Assembly (NCBI GenBank): GCA_947247005.1
Contig: OX365951.1
Coordinates: forward strand, 33,934,899-33,998,898
Direction: 5' to 3'
Source: Spisula solida
Taxonomy: Eukaryota; Mollusca; Bivalvia; Venerida; Mactridae
DNA: 64,000 nt
Positions 45,101 through 55,021 of this stretch are shown piece after piece. A model generated the notes under the pieces. That model made no database searches. It saw only the letters and a list, made by a program, of their open reading frames with translations, and had not been told where the DNA came from. A program made the position numbers and the translations under genes. Every line of letters starts with the position of its first letter. The first letter of the stretch is position 1.

Positions 45101-48066
45101 AACTGGGTCACAATGATCATCACAACAAAATCTAGGTCAAGTTCGATATTGGGTCATCCGGGGTCAAAAACTAGGTCACAAGATCAAATCATAGAAAAAC
45201 CTTGTATAGTCACTAGAGGTCACAATTTTGGCCTAATACTTATGAAACTTGGTCAGAGTGATCATCTCAACAAAATCTAGGTCAAGTGCGATATTGCGTC
45301 ATATGTGGCCAAGAACTAGGTCACTAGGTCAAATCACAGGTCTTGCATGTACTGCTATAACAGGTGAGCGACCTAGGGCCCTATGGGCCCTCTTGCTTAG
45401 AGATATGTTATCATTGTAATTGCTCAATTTGATGTTGATATCTTTAAGTATTAAAAATCTGCATTGTTTTATTGCACCTGCAGTCAGACGGTAAAATGTG
45501 AAGGCTAAACATAGTATATGTTAAACTTAGTGGATGACATTTTTCGCTCTGTTAACTAGGGTCAAGTTTTCCTTTCAGGCTTGGCAGTCTTCATTTTGTC
45601 GCCAAATTCCTTTTAAAACATTTACACCAGGTGTAGACAGAGTCCTACATACATTCCCTGGATTATTTGTATGTTTGACTTGTGTTTTGGATTATTCGGG
45701 TGTCAGATCATAGTTCGGCAATAATTTGTTGCGCCGCACAATTCCGTGACGTCGCCACTTTTGAATGATGTGAAAACCGGAGCAGTGCGAATTAATTCAT
45801 AGTTTTGCTGTTAATCACATTATCGACCTTAAATTTCGCACAAAAACGTGCGAACTTCTGGTGTCGACATCGGCATATTTTTTAATGCACAAATAAGAAC
45901 ACTTATTAAGTCATAAGCTCTTGAATAAAAGCCGATACGTTTTTACAAAATATAAAAGGGCATGCGCCGACTCTACCCAACCCGCATTAGTTAATCAAGT
46001 ATAATTACCAAACTTAAGAAGGAAATGAATTTTCAATACCACTCACATGTAAAGAAATAACTAATGAATAGATCGTCGATTTCTATGCATTACGATATAC
46101 CGTGAGTAGCGTAGTATAACACCAGGACAGCAGATTAATGAGGTGGAAACAACTGCACAATACAACAGCGTACTTAGGCAGCTGTTATTAATTGACACAG
46201 TCGTTTTGTTTGGCACAGGAGGACAGGGAACGAAGTAGAACAGAGCGACCGAGCTGAGCAAACACGTCAGATTGTTTCCGACACTATCCGCACAAATCGT
46301 CAACTCAAGTTGTCAATTTTAAAAAGCGATTAATGAAATTTTGATAGTATGTAAAGAAATAAATTCTCAAATGGTTTATTACAACATCGGCATCTAATAT
46401 TAAAAGTGTGTTGCTCACGAAGGGAAGTACTTTGGAGAACTGTGATAGCATGACGTCGTAGGCGAGTGTTGACGTTCTGTGGCGCAACCGACTTCACCTG
46501 GCTTTCGTAAAATGTACATAATTTGTAGGATTTTAGATAATATGTAATTAAATTTTGCTAGTTTGTCAAGAAATAAATTCTCTAAAGGTTTCTTATAATT
46601 TCGACATACAATACTTAATAGTTATCATGCCTTAACGTGATTATACGCTATTCTGGGACAACCCACGTATTGAAACCAATTGTTAATCAATATATTGTGT
46701 GAGAAGTCACAAGAGTACATGTATATATTTTTACAGACTTGTGCAATTCGAGCATGGGATATAGGGAAACCATTGTACTTTGCTCCAGCCATGAATACTG
46801 CAATGTGGACGCATCCTGTGACAGATGAACAAATTCAAAAACTGGAATCCTGGGGATATAAACATATACCTGTTGTTTCTAAACTTTTAGTCTGTGGTGA
46901 TACCGGTACCGATATTTGTTATATTAGTGTCCATACTCTTTAAAGGTCCTGTCATTTGACTTACAAGAGCTTTCCAATGACATTCATTCCAATTGCATGT
47001 CTTGAAGCATAGCGAAAAATGGGCTTTTCAATGCCCCTGACGCGTGGCATATTAAAATTGAACCGTCAACCCGTTGTCCAGGCATTCAGGTTAAAGTTTT
47101 TAAGCTCAACTTATCTATTTATTGTCATTAGTCAACCCTTCAAGACAAGTGGCATAACTGTAGGATGATTTTGTAAGGGGTTATTGCCCTTTTAAACTTA
47201 GACATTTTGATTAATTTTTTTTTTAAAAATCAATATTTTGTTTACATGTACTATGAATGCTATTTTATTGAAACTTGACACACATACTTACTATCATTAG
47301 TCAACATTACTAGCTCTGGGATGATTATGTGAGGAGTTATGGCCCTTTTTAACTAAGACATGTTAATTAAAGTTTTTAATAAAGTTAAAAAATTGTGTTT
47401 AATATCAATGCTATTGAATTGAAACTTGGTGCACATACTCATACTTATCACTAGTCAACATTACTAGACAAGTAGCATAACACTGGGTTGATTATGTGAG
47501 GAGTTATGGACCTTTTTAATGTAGACATTTTGGTTAAAGTTTTTAATAAAGTTCAAAATAAAAGTTTACTCTCAATGCTATTGTAATTTTGCTTGGTAGT
47601 CAAACATACATTAGTGAACATTACTAGTCATGTAACTCAAGGATTTTTATGTAAGTGCTTGTGATTACTGAATTAATTTCGGAACTATTGTGTTTGCCCC
47701 CCCCCCTTTTTTTGCCTAAAATTTAAAAGATTGGTACATCCCAAACTGGACTCTTACATTGAAACCATTGATAGAAAATCTAATTTGTTCACCAATGTAG
47801 ATAAATTGTTCGCAGTAATCTCATATATCACTAATGTTAAATTGTTCAAACTTTAATATAATTTAATGAATAAGTTTGTAAATTTTACCATTATATAAAA
47901 TGTGCATTTATTAAGTTTCTTTTTTCAACTACAAGTGAAAAACATACATTTTGATGGTAATAATATTATCTTTGTGTATGTTTCAGGTGCGGGAGCTATG
48001 GCGGAGGTGTCGACTATTGTTGAAACCATTTTATCTGCAAGAACTGACATTTTCTCTGGAACATAA
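42115..48066 (+). CDS. PPCDC: Phosphopantothenoylcysteine decarboxylase (coenzyme A biosynthesis)
   Basis: Five exons, 42115-42213, 42472-42567, 43175-43303, 46737-46905 and 47987-48066, join in phase to a complete protein of 190 residues; human PPCDC is slightly longer at the N-terminus. The enzyme removes CO2 from 4'-phosphopantothenoylcysteine to give 4'-phosphopantetheine, the fourth of five steps to CoA, using FMN. Family (HFCD flavoprotein) features are all present: the N-terminal strand-loop LLCCTGSVASLK, DPVLHIELRKWAD with the catalytic His near 76, LLVAPLDANTLGKISSGMCD, the PxMNxxMW motif (PAMNTAMW, Asn near 128), and LVCGDTGAGAMAEV with the catalytic Cys near 161. The ATG at 42115 is the first in frame and directly precedes the Rossmann-like strand. 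The long intron 43304-46736 holds a nested transposon. Confidence 0.95.
44060..44590. repeat. Direct duplication of about 268 bp
   Basis: The sequence from TTTGAAATTTTACATGTGCA through GTCACAAAGTGACAGAGTGA occurs at about 44060-44327 and again at about 44328-44590, nearly identical. The second copy lacks a short GCATACA-containing piece. Confidence 0.85.
44281..45398. mobile_element. Non-autonomous element bounded by GCTCACCTG ... CAGGTGAGC
   Basis: AGCTCACCTGTCACAAAGTG at the left and CAGGTGAGCGACCTAGGGCC at 45363 give inverted ends; the tail GGGCCCTATGGGCCCTCTTG is the typical AAGAGGGCC end. Single-ended relatives occur at about 59879 and 62536. Confidence 0.65.
44600..45362. repeat. 145-bp tandem array, about five copies
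   Basis: The GAGGTCACAATTTTGA unit starts at 44635, 44781, 44926, 45071 and 45216 (spacings 146, 145, 145, 145). The middle copies are nearly identical; the last is diverged. It lies inside the element above. Confidence 0.9.
47090..47640. repeat. Degenerate tandem repeats of roughly 130-150 bp in the last PPCDC intron
   Basis: Phrases such as GAGGAGTTATGG, AGTTTTTAATAAAGTT and CATTAGTCAACATTACTAG recur three or four times in the same order. Boundaries are not clear. Confidence 0.6.
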
Positions 48067-48160
48067 ACCCTAGAACTTCGGCTATATGAACTTGATGCTT
48101 ATGTGATTCAGTCCTAGTTTATTCTGGGTTCATTTGTGATATTTTCAGAATTGCACCTTT

Positions 48161-48630
48161 AAAGGTACATAATACCCATCTAAATAAGTTACACACAAAA
48201 AAATTGTTATCACAAATGTGATTGAAGACCTAGTTTATTCTGTGATATTTTCAGTATTGCACCTTTAAAGGTACACAATACCCATCAAAATAAAATACAA
48301 TAAAAAAGAATATTTAATCTTTTTTGTGATCACCTTTACTAAAACATCTGTAATAATAAACATTGTGATAAAATTGCAGGTGAAAATATCTCTCTATGTC
48401 GCATTATTAATTGATCCACCTTTAATAAATTAAAAAAGTTTTTTTTTTAAATACAGTATTTTGTTGGTAGATCTTATAAAGCAGCAGAGAGAGATATTTT
48501 CAGCTGCAATTTTCTCACAATTTTGTTTTTAATTATGGATGTTCTAGCGAACTTGAATTTGGTCACACAAAGTATGAAATATGTTTTTTGTTTGAACTTG
48601 TTCAGATGGGCATAGTGCACCTTTAAACTT
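48161..48630. mobile_element. MITE family C, copy 2, just after the PPCDC stop
   Basis: CCTTTAAAGGTACATAATAC and, inverted from the right end, TTTAAAGGTGCACTATGCCC frame an internal hairpin (AAAATTGCAGGTGAAAATAT versus ATATTTTCAGCTGCAATTTT). A short piece of the left end is duplicated around 48240. It contains AATAAA at 48289-48294 and 48354-48359, which may serve PPCDC. Confidence 0.7.
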
Positions 48631-48788
48631 GCAATTAATGATACTAGTCATTTAGCATAATGCATTATCATTTGTTATGATTTTTAAAACCTGTTTGTTT
48701 AACAAACTTTGTTCTCTACAACTGTTCATATGAAGGTTTTCTCAGATGTTTGCAGGACTTTGGGTTGTTATTCATACATAACTGTCAG

Positions 48789-48915
48789 AAGGCACAATGG
48801 TTGAGTGTGTACGGCTCTTGACAGAGAGGTCCCTGGTTCAAATCTTGGCTAGGTCGCTTGGTCATTCCTGTAACACAGTGGTGTAAGGTTATACTGCAGT
48901 ATGTACATGATAAAC
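48789..48915 (+). repeat. tRNA-derived SINE fragment
   Basis: A-box-like ATGGTTGAGTGTGTACGG and B-box GGTTCAAATC, followed by a CTGTAACACAGTGGTGTAAG body and an A-rich end. Confidence 0.55.
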
Positions 48916-50099
48916 CCCTGAACCAAAAAAAAATATCTCCAAACCTTCATTGATACAAAATTTTGATACAATATTATTTTCATTTACTACATACTTATGT
49001 GACCACAAAAACTTGCTGCAGCATACTTATTTTTTATTTATAATTATCATGTATCTGTCATTTTGATTGGCTTAATATATACTTCATATTGTTGAAATTA
49101 ATTTAATATAGTTGATAGACACAGTATAGACTGTAAGACTTGCTGGAATAATAGCAACAAAGTCATAGTCTGGAATGTCTACAAGCTTTTGCTGCAAAAT
49201 TGAAAATCATTTAAGCTGCTCATTAGAGCCCTTGGAATGATGAGTTATTGCTCTTGGAATGATGAAATTTGGCTTGTGTCGTCTATAACTTGAAAAGCAT
49301 TCAAGCACCAGTCTTCACATTTTGTAGGAAAATTTGTCAGTATGTGTAGTGGCCTACCTAAATATTCGGATCTGACCAGTATTAGCAGAGTTGTGGCCCT
49401 TGAAATGATGAACTTTTGCTTTTGGTTCTCATAACTCTATAGTACATGTTGTATTTATGCTACAGTCATCATACTTCGTAGGAATATTAGTCAGAATGTG
49501 CATTTGAGTTATGACCCTTGACATCATCAAATTGCAAGTGGGGGCATCCGTGTCCTATCTATGGACTCATTTCCAGTAGAATATAGAAATAATAAAAGAG
49601 GCAAACCCCTAACTACCACCCTCATACACTAGTGGTCAGCCAAGTTCCTCTAGACTTCCTAGAAATCACAGGTGAACAATACTCTGGTGAACGAGAATGA
49701 TAACTACATGTATGTTACCTCTATAAATTGAGTCTTTATTATAATTATATAGTATGCACATGGGGTTATGATATTTTGTGAATGCTGGAACTTGTTTGTT
49801 TATTCATCATGTCATGAAATTAATAAACTTTCTTCCATATTAATTTTTGGTACTTTTGCATTTTTTCTGTGCCACAACCAAGATAGATTTACCCTTGTCA
49901 TGTTTTTTCTGATCAACTATTGGTTGCAGTGTACGAGGGTCATCCATAAAGTTTGTTCTTTGTGATCGCTTTTCGTCCGTCTGTCCACAACTGCTTGTTT
50001 AGACACTGAGGTCACAAGATGTGCATACTTTTATGGTCACCATGATCATCTCAACAAATTCAAGGTAAATTTCGATATAAATAAATAAATATACCAGAT

Positions 50100-50475
50100 T
50101 TATATATGCGAACGCACGTTCAAAGGCACTTACCCATGTTGCAGCCACAAGGGCGCGGATGCATCCTCTACCAGTGCAGATACAGCATGATCTGACCTGA
50201 GAGAAAGACCCTGAAGGGAGAGAGAAACATTAGATACAGGCATGTCCGGCGCTGCAGAGGTGCACCTAGCTCTTATTTCGAATAGACAGCCTGGTTCTTT
50301 AATGTGCCCGGTGTATAGCACCGATACACAGCTTCCTGGCACTTCCAGATACTTTGCAGACCACACGGTCAGATATAGCGGGAAATATTTCAGAAATGTC
50401 AAGTTCCGATGCCAGGGATTGAACCCACGACCTCTGGATTGACAGCCCAGTGCGTTACCACTGAGCTAAATCCGC
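50100..50475 (-). repeat. SINE family B, longest copy, with tRNA-Asp-like head
   Basis: On the reverse strand the head reads GCGGATTTAGCTCAGTGGTA, with a five-pair anticodon stem (CTGGG/TCCAG) around a loop containing GTC, and a B box GGTTCAATCC. The acceptor stem is absent. The body has the core GGTTCTTTAATGTGCCCGGT on the + strand, shared with the other copies. Confidence 0.75.
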
Positions 50476-50769
50476 TTATGGGGTCAAAACAAAAACTAGG
50501 TCACTGGATCAAATCATAGATGTATGAACCTTGAGAAGACACTGAAGGGCTATTGTTTAGCTTAATCTTCATGAAACACGGTTACAATGACAACATCTAA
50601 ACCAAATTTAATATTGGGTTATCTTGGATCGAAACCTAGGTTAAACCATAGAAAACAACTTGGGGAGGCCGCAGAAAAAGCGCTGGCAACAGTGAGCATC
50701 TGTAATAAATATAAACAATGTATGTTAAATTGTACGAGATATTAAGGTACAATATCTAGAGCTGTTTTT

Positions 50770-51326
50770 ATAGAGGCCCGGTTCCGAGCCGTTTAGCATG
50801 ACGTCGCGAACGTTATTCGAAACTGTAACAAGTCGTGACATCTGTTATATAAACAGCATAAAAATGATTTGATCTATTCTTGACATAAAATGTTCAAAAT
50901 AGCATCTCGTTTTGAAATTATGTTTTTAATGTATATATAGATGAATATCAAAATCATAATTATTCGCATTTAGATAAAGACTAGAATCAACAACTGTTTT
51001 AAACAACAGTTTGAACTTAACTAACTCAATCAGAGATCCTTTCCTAAATTAGTAACCAAGTAAGTTATTGTACCTTAATCGTAAGTCAGTTTTAAGCCAA
51101 GCTAATTATATTACTATGTGGGTAAATTAATTAAAACTAAATCAATCAATAGTTATTTTGTTCCTATTTTATAGATTTTTCAAATGATTATTAGATTATT
51201 CATTACAGGAACATATATACTTAACGCTTCTATATTATATAGAATATATTCGGTCCCAGTTATACACAATGCTCAAATAATGTCAAAACACAAGTAATGA
51301 GCTGGCTTTCTTGGAGACTGGTTCAT
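50770..51326. mobile_element. MITE family E, copy 3, 5'-truncated and diverged
   Basis: It starts mid-element (GAGGCCCGGTTCCGAGCCGT, CATGACGTCGCGAACG) and ends TTTCTTGGAGACTGGTTCAT, following copy 2 in order. Confidence 0.65.
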
Positions 51327-51327
51327 A

Positions 51328-51575
51328 TATCGCTGCCTTAGAATGAGAAGACCGTAACGACCTTATAAGACTCATACATATTTGAAATATGCACCAATGT
51401 GCTTCTTATGAGCAAACATTGTAGTTTCATGAAAATCGGAACAGGTCATGTTGACCAAACTGATTGTGAAAAGGCTTGTTTTTCCATAAGTAAAGAGTAG
51501 TTTTCAGACAGTTATTTCTTGTTTCTCGAAATGGCGTTTTTGTACATACAACCTTCTCATTCTAAGCCAGCGATA
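51328..51575. mobile_element. MITE family D, complete copy
   Basis: TATCGCTGCCTTAGAATGAG at the left is mirrored by CTCATTCTAAGCCAGCGATA at the right, length 248 bases. It abuts the family E copy directly, so one may have inserted into the other's end. Confidence 0.75.
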
Positions 51576-51599
51576 TACAATATGATTATTATATATATA

Positions 51600-52030
51600 T
51601 ACAGTGTCCACCAAAAATAAGTATACAGTAAATAATTGTTGCAAAATTAAACTTGATTAAATTATTCAATATCTGATTATCAGACGGTCATAACTATACT
51701 AGTTTCTGAAACTAGTTACTAAATGTGTCAAAATAGAGATAGAAATAAAAATAAAAATGAAGATATTTGGAACTAAAATAACCATGTGATCAAAAAGGCT
51801 GAATTTTCCATCTTTTTCTGACAAAGTTACTATTCAAGAGGGACAAAAAAACTTTAGATTTTGCACCTAGGGTACCAATTAATGTACATGTATGTCCTTT
51901 CCATTTAATAAACAAAAATATTCAGTTTCTTCAAATATATTGTTGCTTCACTGTTCTGCAAATAGTATCATTACAGGCAAGTAAGTGGGCAAATAACATC
52001 TGTATACTTATTTTTGGTGGGCAGTGTATA
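51600..52030. mobile_element. Tc1/mariner-type MITE
   Basis: CAGTGTCCACCAAAAATAAG (then TATACAG) is matched inverted at the right end (CTGTATACTTATTTTTGGTG). TA-rich flanks fit TA target duplication. About 430 bases, non-coding. Confidence 0.8.
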
Positions 52031-52185
52031 TAGGATTATAGGCCCATTGAATATGACTCATATCGAGTCAACAAGTAGGTAGATTCTAACATACTTTAAA
52101 TTGGAACCAAATGAAAAATGTGTTCCGAAATCATTTTTCGTCTGTTTTTACCTACCGACATATTTGATATTTTAACCACATGGAA

Positions 52186-52536
52186 ACCTTTGTGCACCGA
52201 AGTGAACCTAGATCTTGACATAGCGACCTTCGTGCACCGAAGTGAACCTAGATCTTGACCTAGCGACCTTCGTGCACCGAAGTGAACCTAGATCTTGACC
52301 TAGCGACCTTCGTGCACCGAAGTGAACCTAGATCTTGACCTAGCGACCTTCGTGCACCGAAGTGAACCTAGATCTTGACCTAGCGACCTTCGTGCACCGA
52401 AGTGAACCTAGATCTTGACCTAGCGACCTTCGTGCACCGAAGTGAACCTAGATCTTGACCTAGCGACCTTCGTGCATCGAAGTGAACCTAGATCTTGACC
52501 TAGCGACCTTCGTGCACCAAAATGAACCTAGATCTT
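52186..52536. repeat. 40-bp satellite array, about nine copies
   Basis: The unit ACCTTCGTGCACCGAAGTGA + ACCTAGATCTTGACCTAGCG repeats exactly every 40 bases; the central copies are identical and the edges diverge. Each unit holds an interrupted palindrome around GTGCAC. No element ends flank it. Confidence 0.95.
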
Positions 52537-53214
52537 GTAACGAGAATATGTGTAAATTTTGTTCTGATCTAGAACGATTTTTCAACAATAGAATCCTTAT
52601 ATAAAGCAGATGCTGAATGTGGCCACCCATTTTCTCTGAAACGAGTTTCAAACGTCGTTTTAAATTCTGTACATGACGTTGTTCAATGTTGCATGCAGCT
52701 TAGGTAACCAGTCACTTTTACCGATGAATCGAATGTTTCATTTCATTGGACTAATACCTTCTCGAAGGCACATGTGTATTTGGACACACTTTGCAAGTTT
52801 TCTTTTCACTGAGATATATAGATTGATGGCACAATGTCAAATACTTTTTCATTTCAGCAGAAATGTGTATTTATTACCTTTCCAACAATACCGAATGTAT
52901 AGATGTAAGTAAAGAAATAGTGAAGTTAATAGGCATTCATTAATGTGCGAAAATTAATGTAGGCTACCTTCGCGATGTTCTGGGACCCTTCAGTCTCATT
53001 CCTATACGCATAAGGAAGCCTGTGCACATCGGTTTTACAACTAGGACGTCGAAGGTATTATTCGGAACGGCTTCGGGATAATCCGAAACCGACCGGCAAT
53101 CATCAAAATGAACTCGGTATCATCAGGAAGTCTTCTGCGAGACTTCGTAGATCTAATCCTTACGCCATCCCAAGTGGCGTTGATCTGTTTCCGAAGCATT
53201 TGGAATGGTCTTAC

Positions 53215-54740
53215 TAACATGGCCGTAACTAGGATTTTTCAAGAGGGGGTGCGAAATCGGGTCTTGAAGAGGTGACGGGGGATGCTTGGATAAAGAGGGG
53301 GTTAGCTGCCCATCCTGCTGACGGAGGTTGTGACTCAGTGCACAGTGCATTCATTGTGCAAGCGAGATACCCACTATACCAAACAAATCGTTCTGCTATT
53401 GACACTATTTACAGACAATCATTGTCCGATCGAAGCGAGCTAGAAAAAATGCATTATTTTATCTGAGATGCATACATCCTCGTTCGTCAATTAACTCTAT
53501 TTCGAAGCGAGCTAGAAAAAATGCATTAGATATCTGAGCTGGTTGGAATATAAACATGTTTCCATTGTTCTTTTACTTGATGCTATTTATAGTAACAGAT
53601 TAAGTTATTAAGCGAGCGTAGTGAGCTTGAACAAAATGCATAAATAAAGTTACCTGGGCTACATAAAACACAAACCGTTCTCTACTAAGTCTTGATGATA
53701 TTCACAGATTGTGCGAGAAGCGAGCTAGAGAAAATTGTATTGTTCATCTGACTGATGCATACCTCACGAACCCTCTCTAGCTCGACTGTATACTATTCAT
53801 TTTCATATGCGCGAGCGAAGCGAGCTAGAAAAATTGTATAGTAGATTTGAACACCATTTCAAATAGAAGAAAACCTATTTGTTCTCTACTTGAAAAATGT
53901 TTCATGATGAAGTTAATGAGCGAACGAATCGAACAAGAACAACTGAACAGCATGTCACAGACTCGTCCTGAAATTGAAGATATTGACGGAAATAAGCTAT
54001 TTTGCGAGCGAAGTGAGCTTGAAAAAAAATGCTTAGTTTATAATGTGCATCCACAAACTTGAAATGCATTGTTGATATGAACAGCATGTCCGCTAGAAGA
54101 AAACACAGTCTTTGTCCTAGTAGCTCAACAGACAAACTTGTTATCTACTTGAAAATGTTCTATGGTAGTTAATGAGCTAGCGAAGCGAGCTCGAAAAAAA
54201 TCATTGCTTATCTGAACAGTATGTCACATACTCGTTCTTAAATGAAAGATCTCGACTGAAATAAGTTATTTTGCGAGCGAAACGAGCTTGAAAAAAATGC
54301 ATAGTTTATAAAATGCATCCACCAAAAATGCATTGTTGATCTGAACAGCTTGCCAGCTAGTCATTAACTACCCAGTCTTCATCCTAGCAGCACACCAGAC
54401 AAACTTGTTCTCTACTTAAAAATGTTCTATGATAATTATTGAGCGAGCAAAGCGAGCTAGAAAATATCATTGTTTATCTGACCAGCATGCCAGCTAGTAA
54501 ACAACCCAGTCGTCATCCTAGCAGCACACCAGACAAACTTGTTCTCTACTTGAGAAATGTTCTATTATGATTATTGAGCGAGCGAAAAAATGCATTGTTT
54601 ATCTGACCAGCATGCCAGCTAGTAAATAACCCAGTCGTCATCCTAGCAGCACACCAGACAAACTTGTTCTCTACTTGAGAAATGTTCTATGATGATTATT
54701 GAGCGAGCGAAAAATGCATTGTTTATCTGAACGGACTCGC
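53215..54740. repeat. Repeat region with GAGCGAAGCGAGCTAGAAAAA motifs and internal duplications
   Basis: More than ten variants of CGAGCGAAGCGAGCTAGAAA punctuate 1.5 kb at intervals of roughly 60-130 bases. The segment ACACCAGACAAACTTGTTCT ... ATTGTTTATCTGACCAGCAT is present three times between 54380 and 54720. The left end (GCCGTAACTAGGATTTTTCA) resembles bivalve elements such as that at 9602-10476. Non-coding. Confidence 0.75.
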
Positions 54741-54951
54741 TCTAAGCTTGAAGACATTGACTGAAAAACATGCCTTGTTACGGCCATGTGACTATCCCTG
54801 TGAAAATATGGCATACAATTTCCACAGCAACATCGAATCCTCAAAAACTAATTGAAGGACGTGACATCTTCATGTACTGTCCCATCTCTCAGGTCGCACT
54901 TTTCACGCTTGTTAATGAGATCCATCTAGTTACGCCACACTCTTTAACGAC

Positions 54952-55021
54952 GACGTCAAAACAATATCCCGCCTTTTTATACCGTGACGTCAATACACGT
55001 GACTCACGTTTTATGACGTCA
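54952..55021. promoter_or_regulatory. CRE/AP-1/E-box cluster, possible promoter
   Basis: Within 70 bases lie GACGTCA (54952), a perfect CRE TGACGTCA (54985-54992), an E-box CACGTG (54997-55002) overlapping an AP-1 site TGACTCA (55000-55006), and a second perfect CRE (55014-55021). TTTTTATA precedes the first CRE. A donor-like ATAG|GTAAAT follows at 55082. It could start a transcript leading to the exon at 57540; that link is inference. Confidence 0.4.

Larger units (their letters stand above)
43996..46669. mobile_element. mariner-type element of 2.67 kb with nested insertions, in PPCDC intron 3
   Basis: The left end TACGTGGGGTGTCCCAGAAT (continuing AGCGTATAAT) is matched inverted at 46640-46669 (TACGTGGGTTGTCCCAGAAT). 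One mismatch is visible over 30 bases. Between them lie a tandem duplication, a second element with its own 145-bp array, and other DNA without transposase. Confidence 0.8.

Noticed and set aside
50408..50475. tRNA-Asp(GTC)-like sequence on the - strand
   Set aside because: The D arm, anticodon stem and T arm are good, but no 3' acceptor strand pairs with GCGGATTT and it continues into the SINE family B body. It is annotated as a SINE head, not a tRNA gene.
52186..52536. The regularly spaced 40-bp repeats as a CRISPR-like array
   Set aside because: The repeats are contiguous with no unique spacers, and the context is a eukaryotic genome. It is an ordinary satellite.
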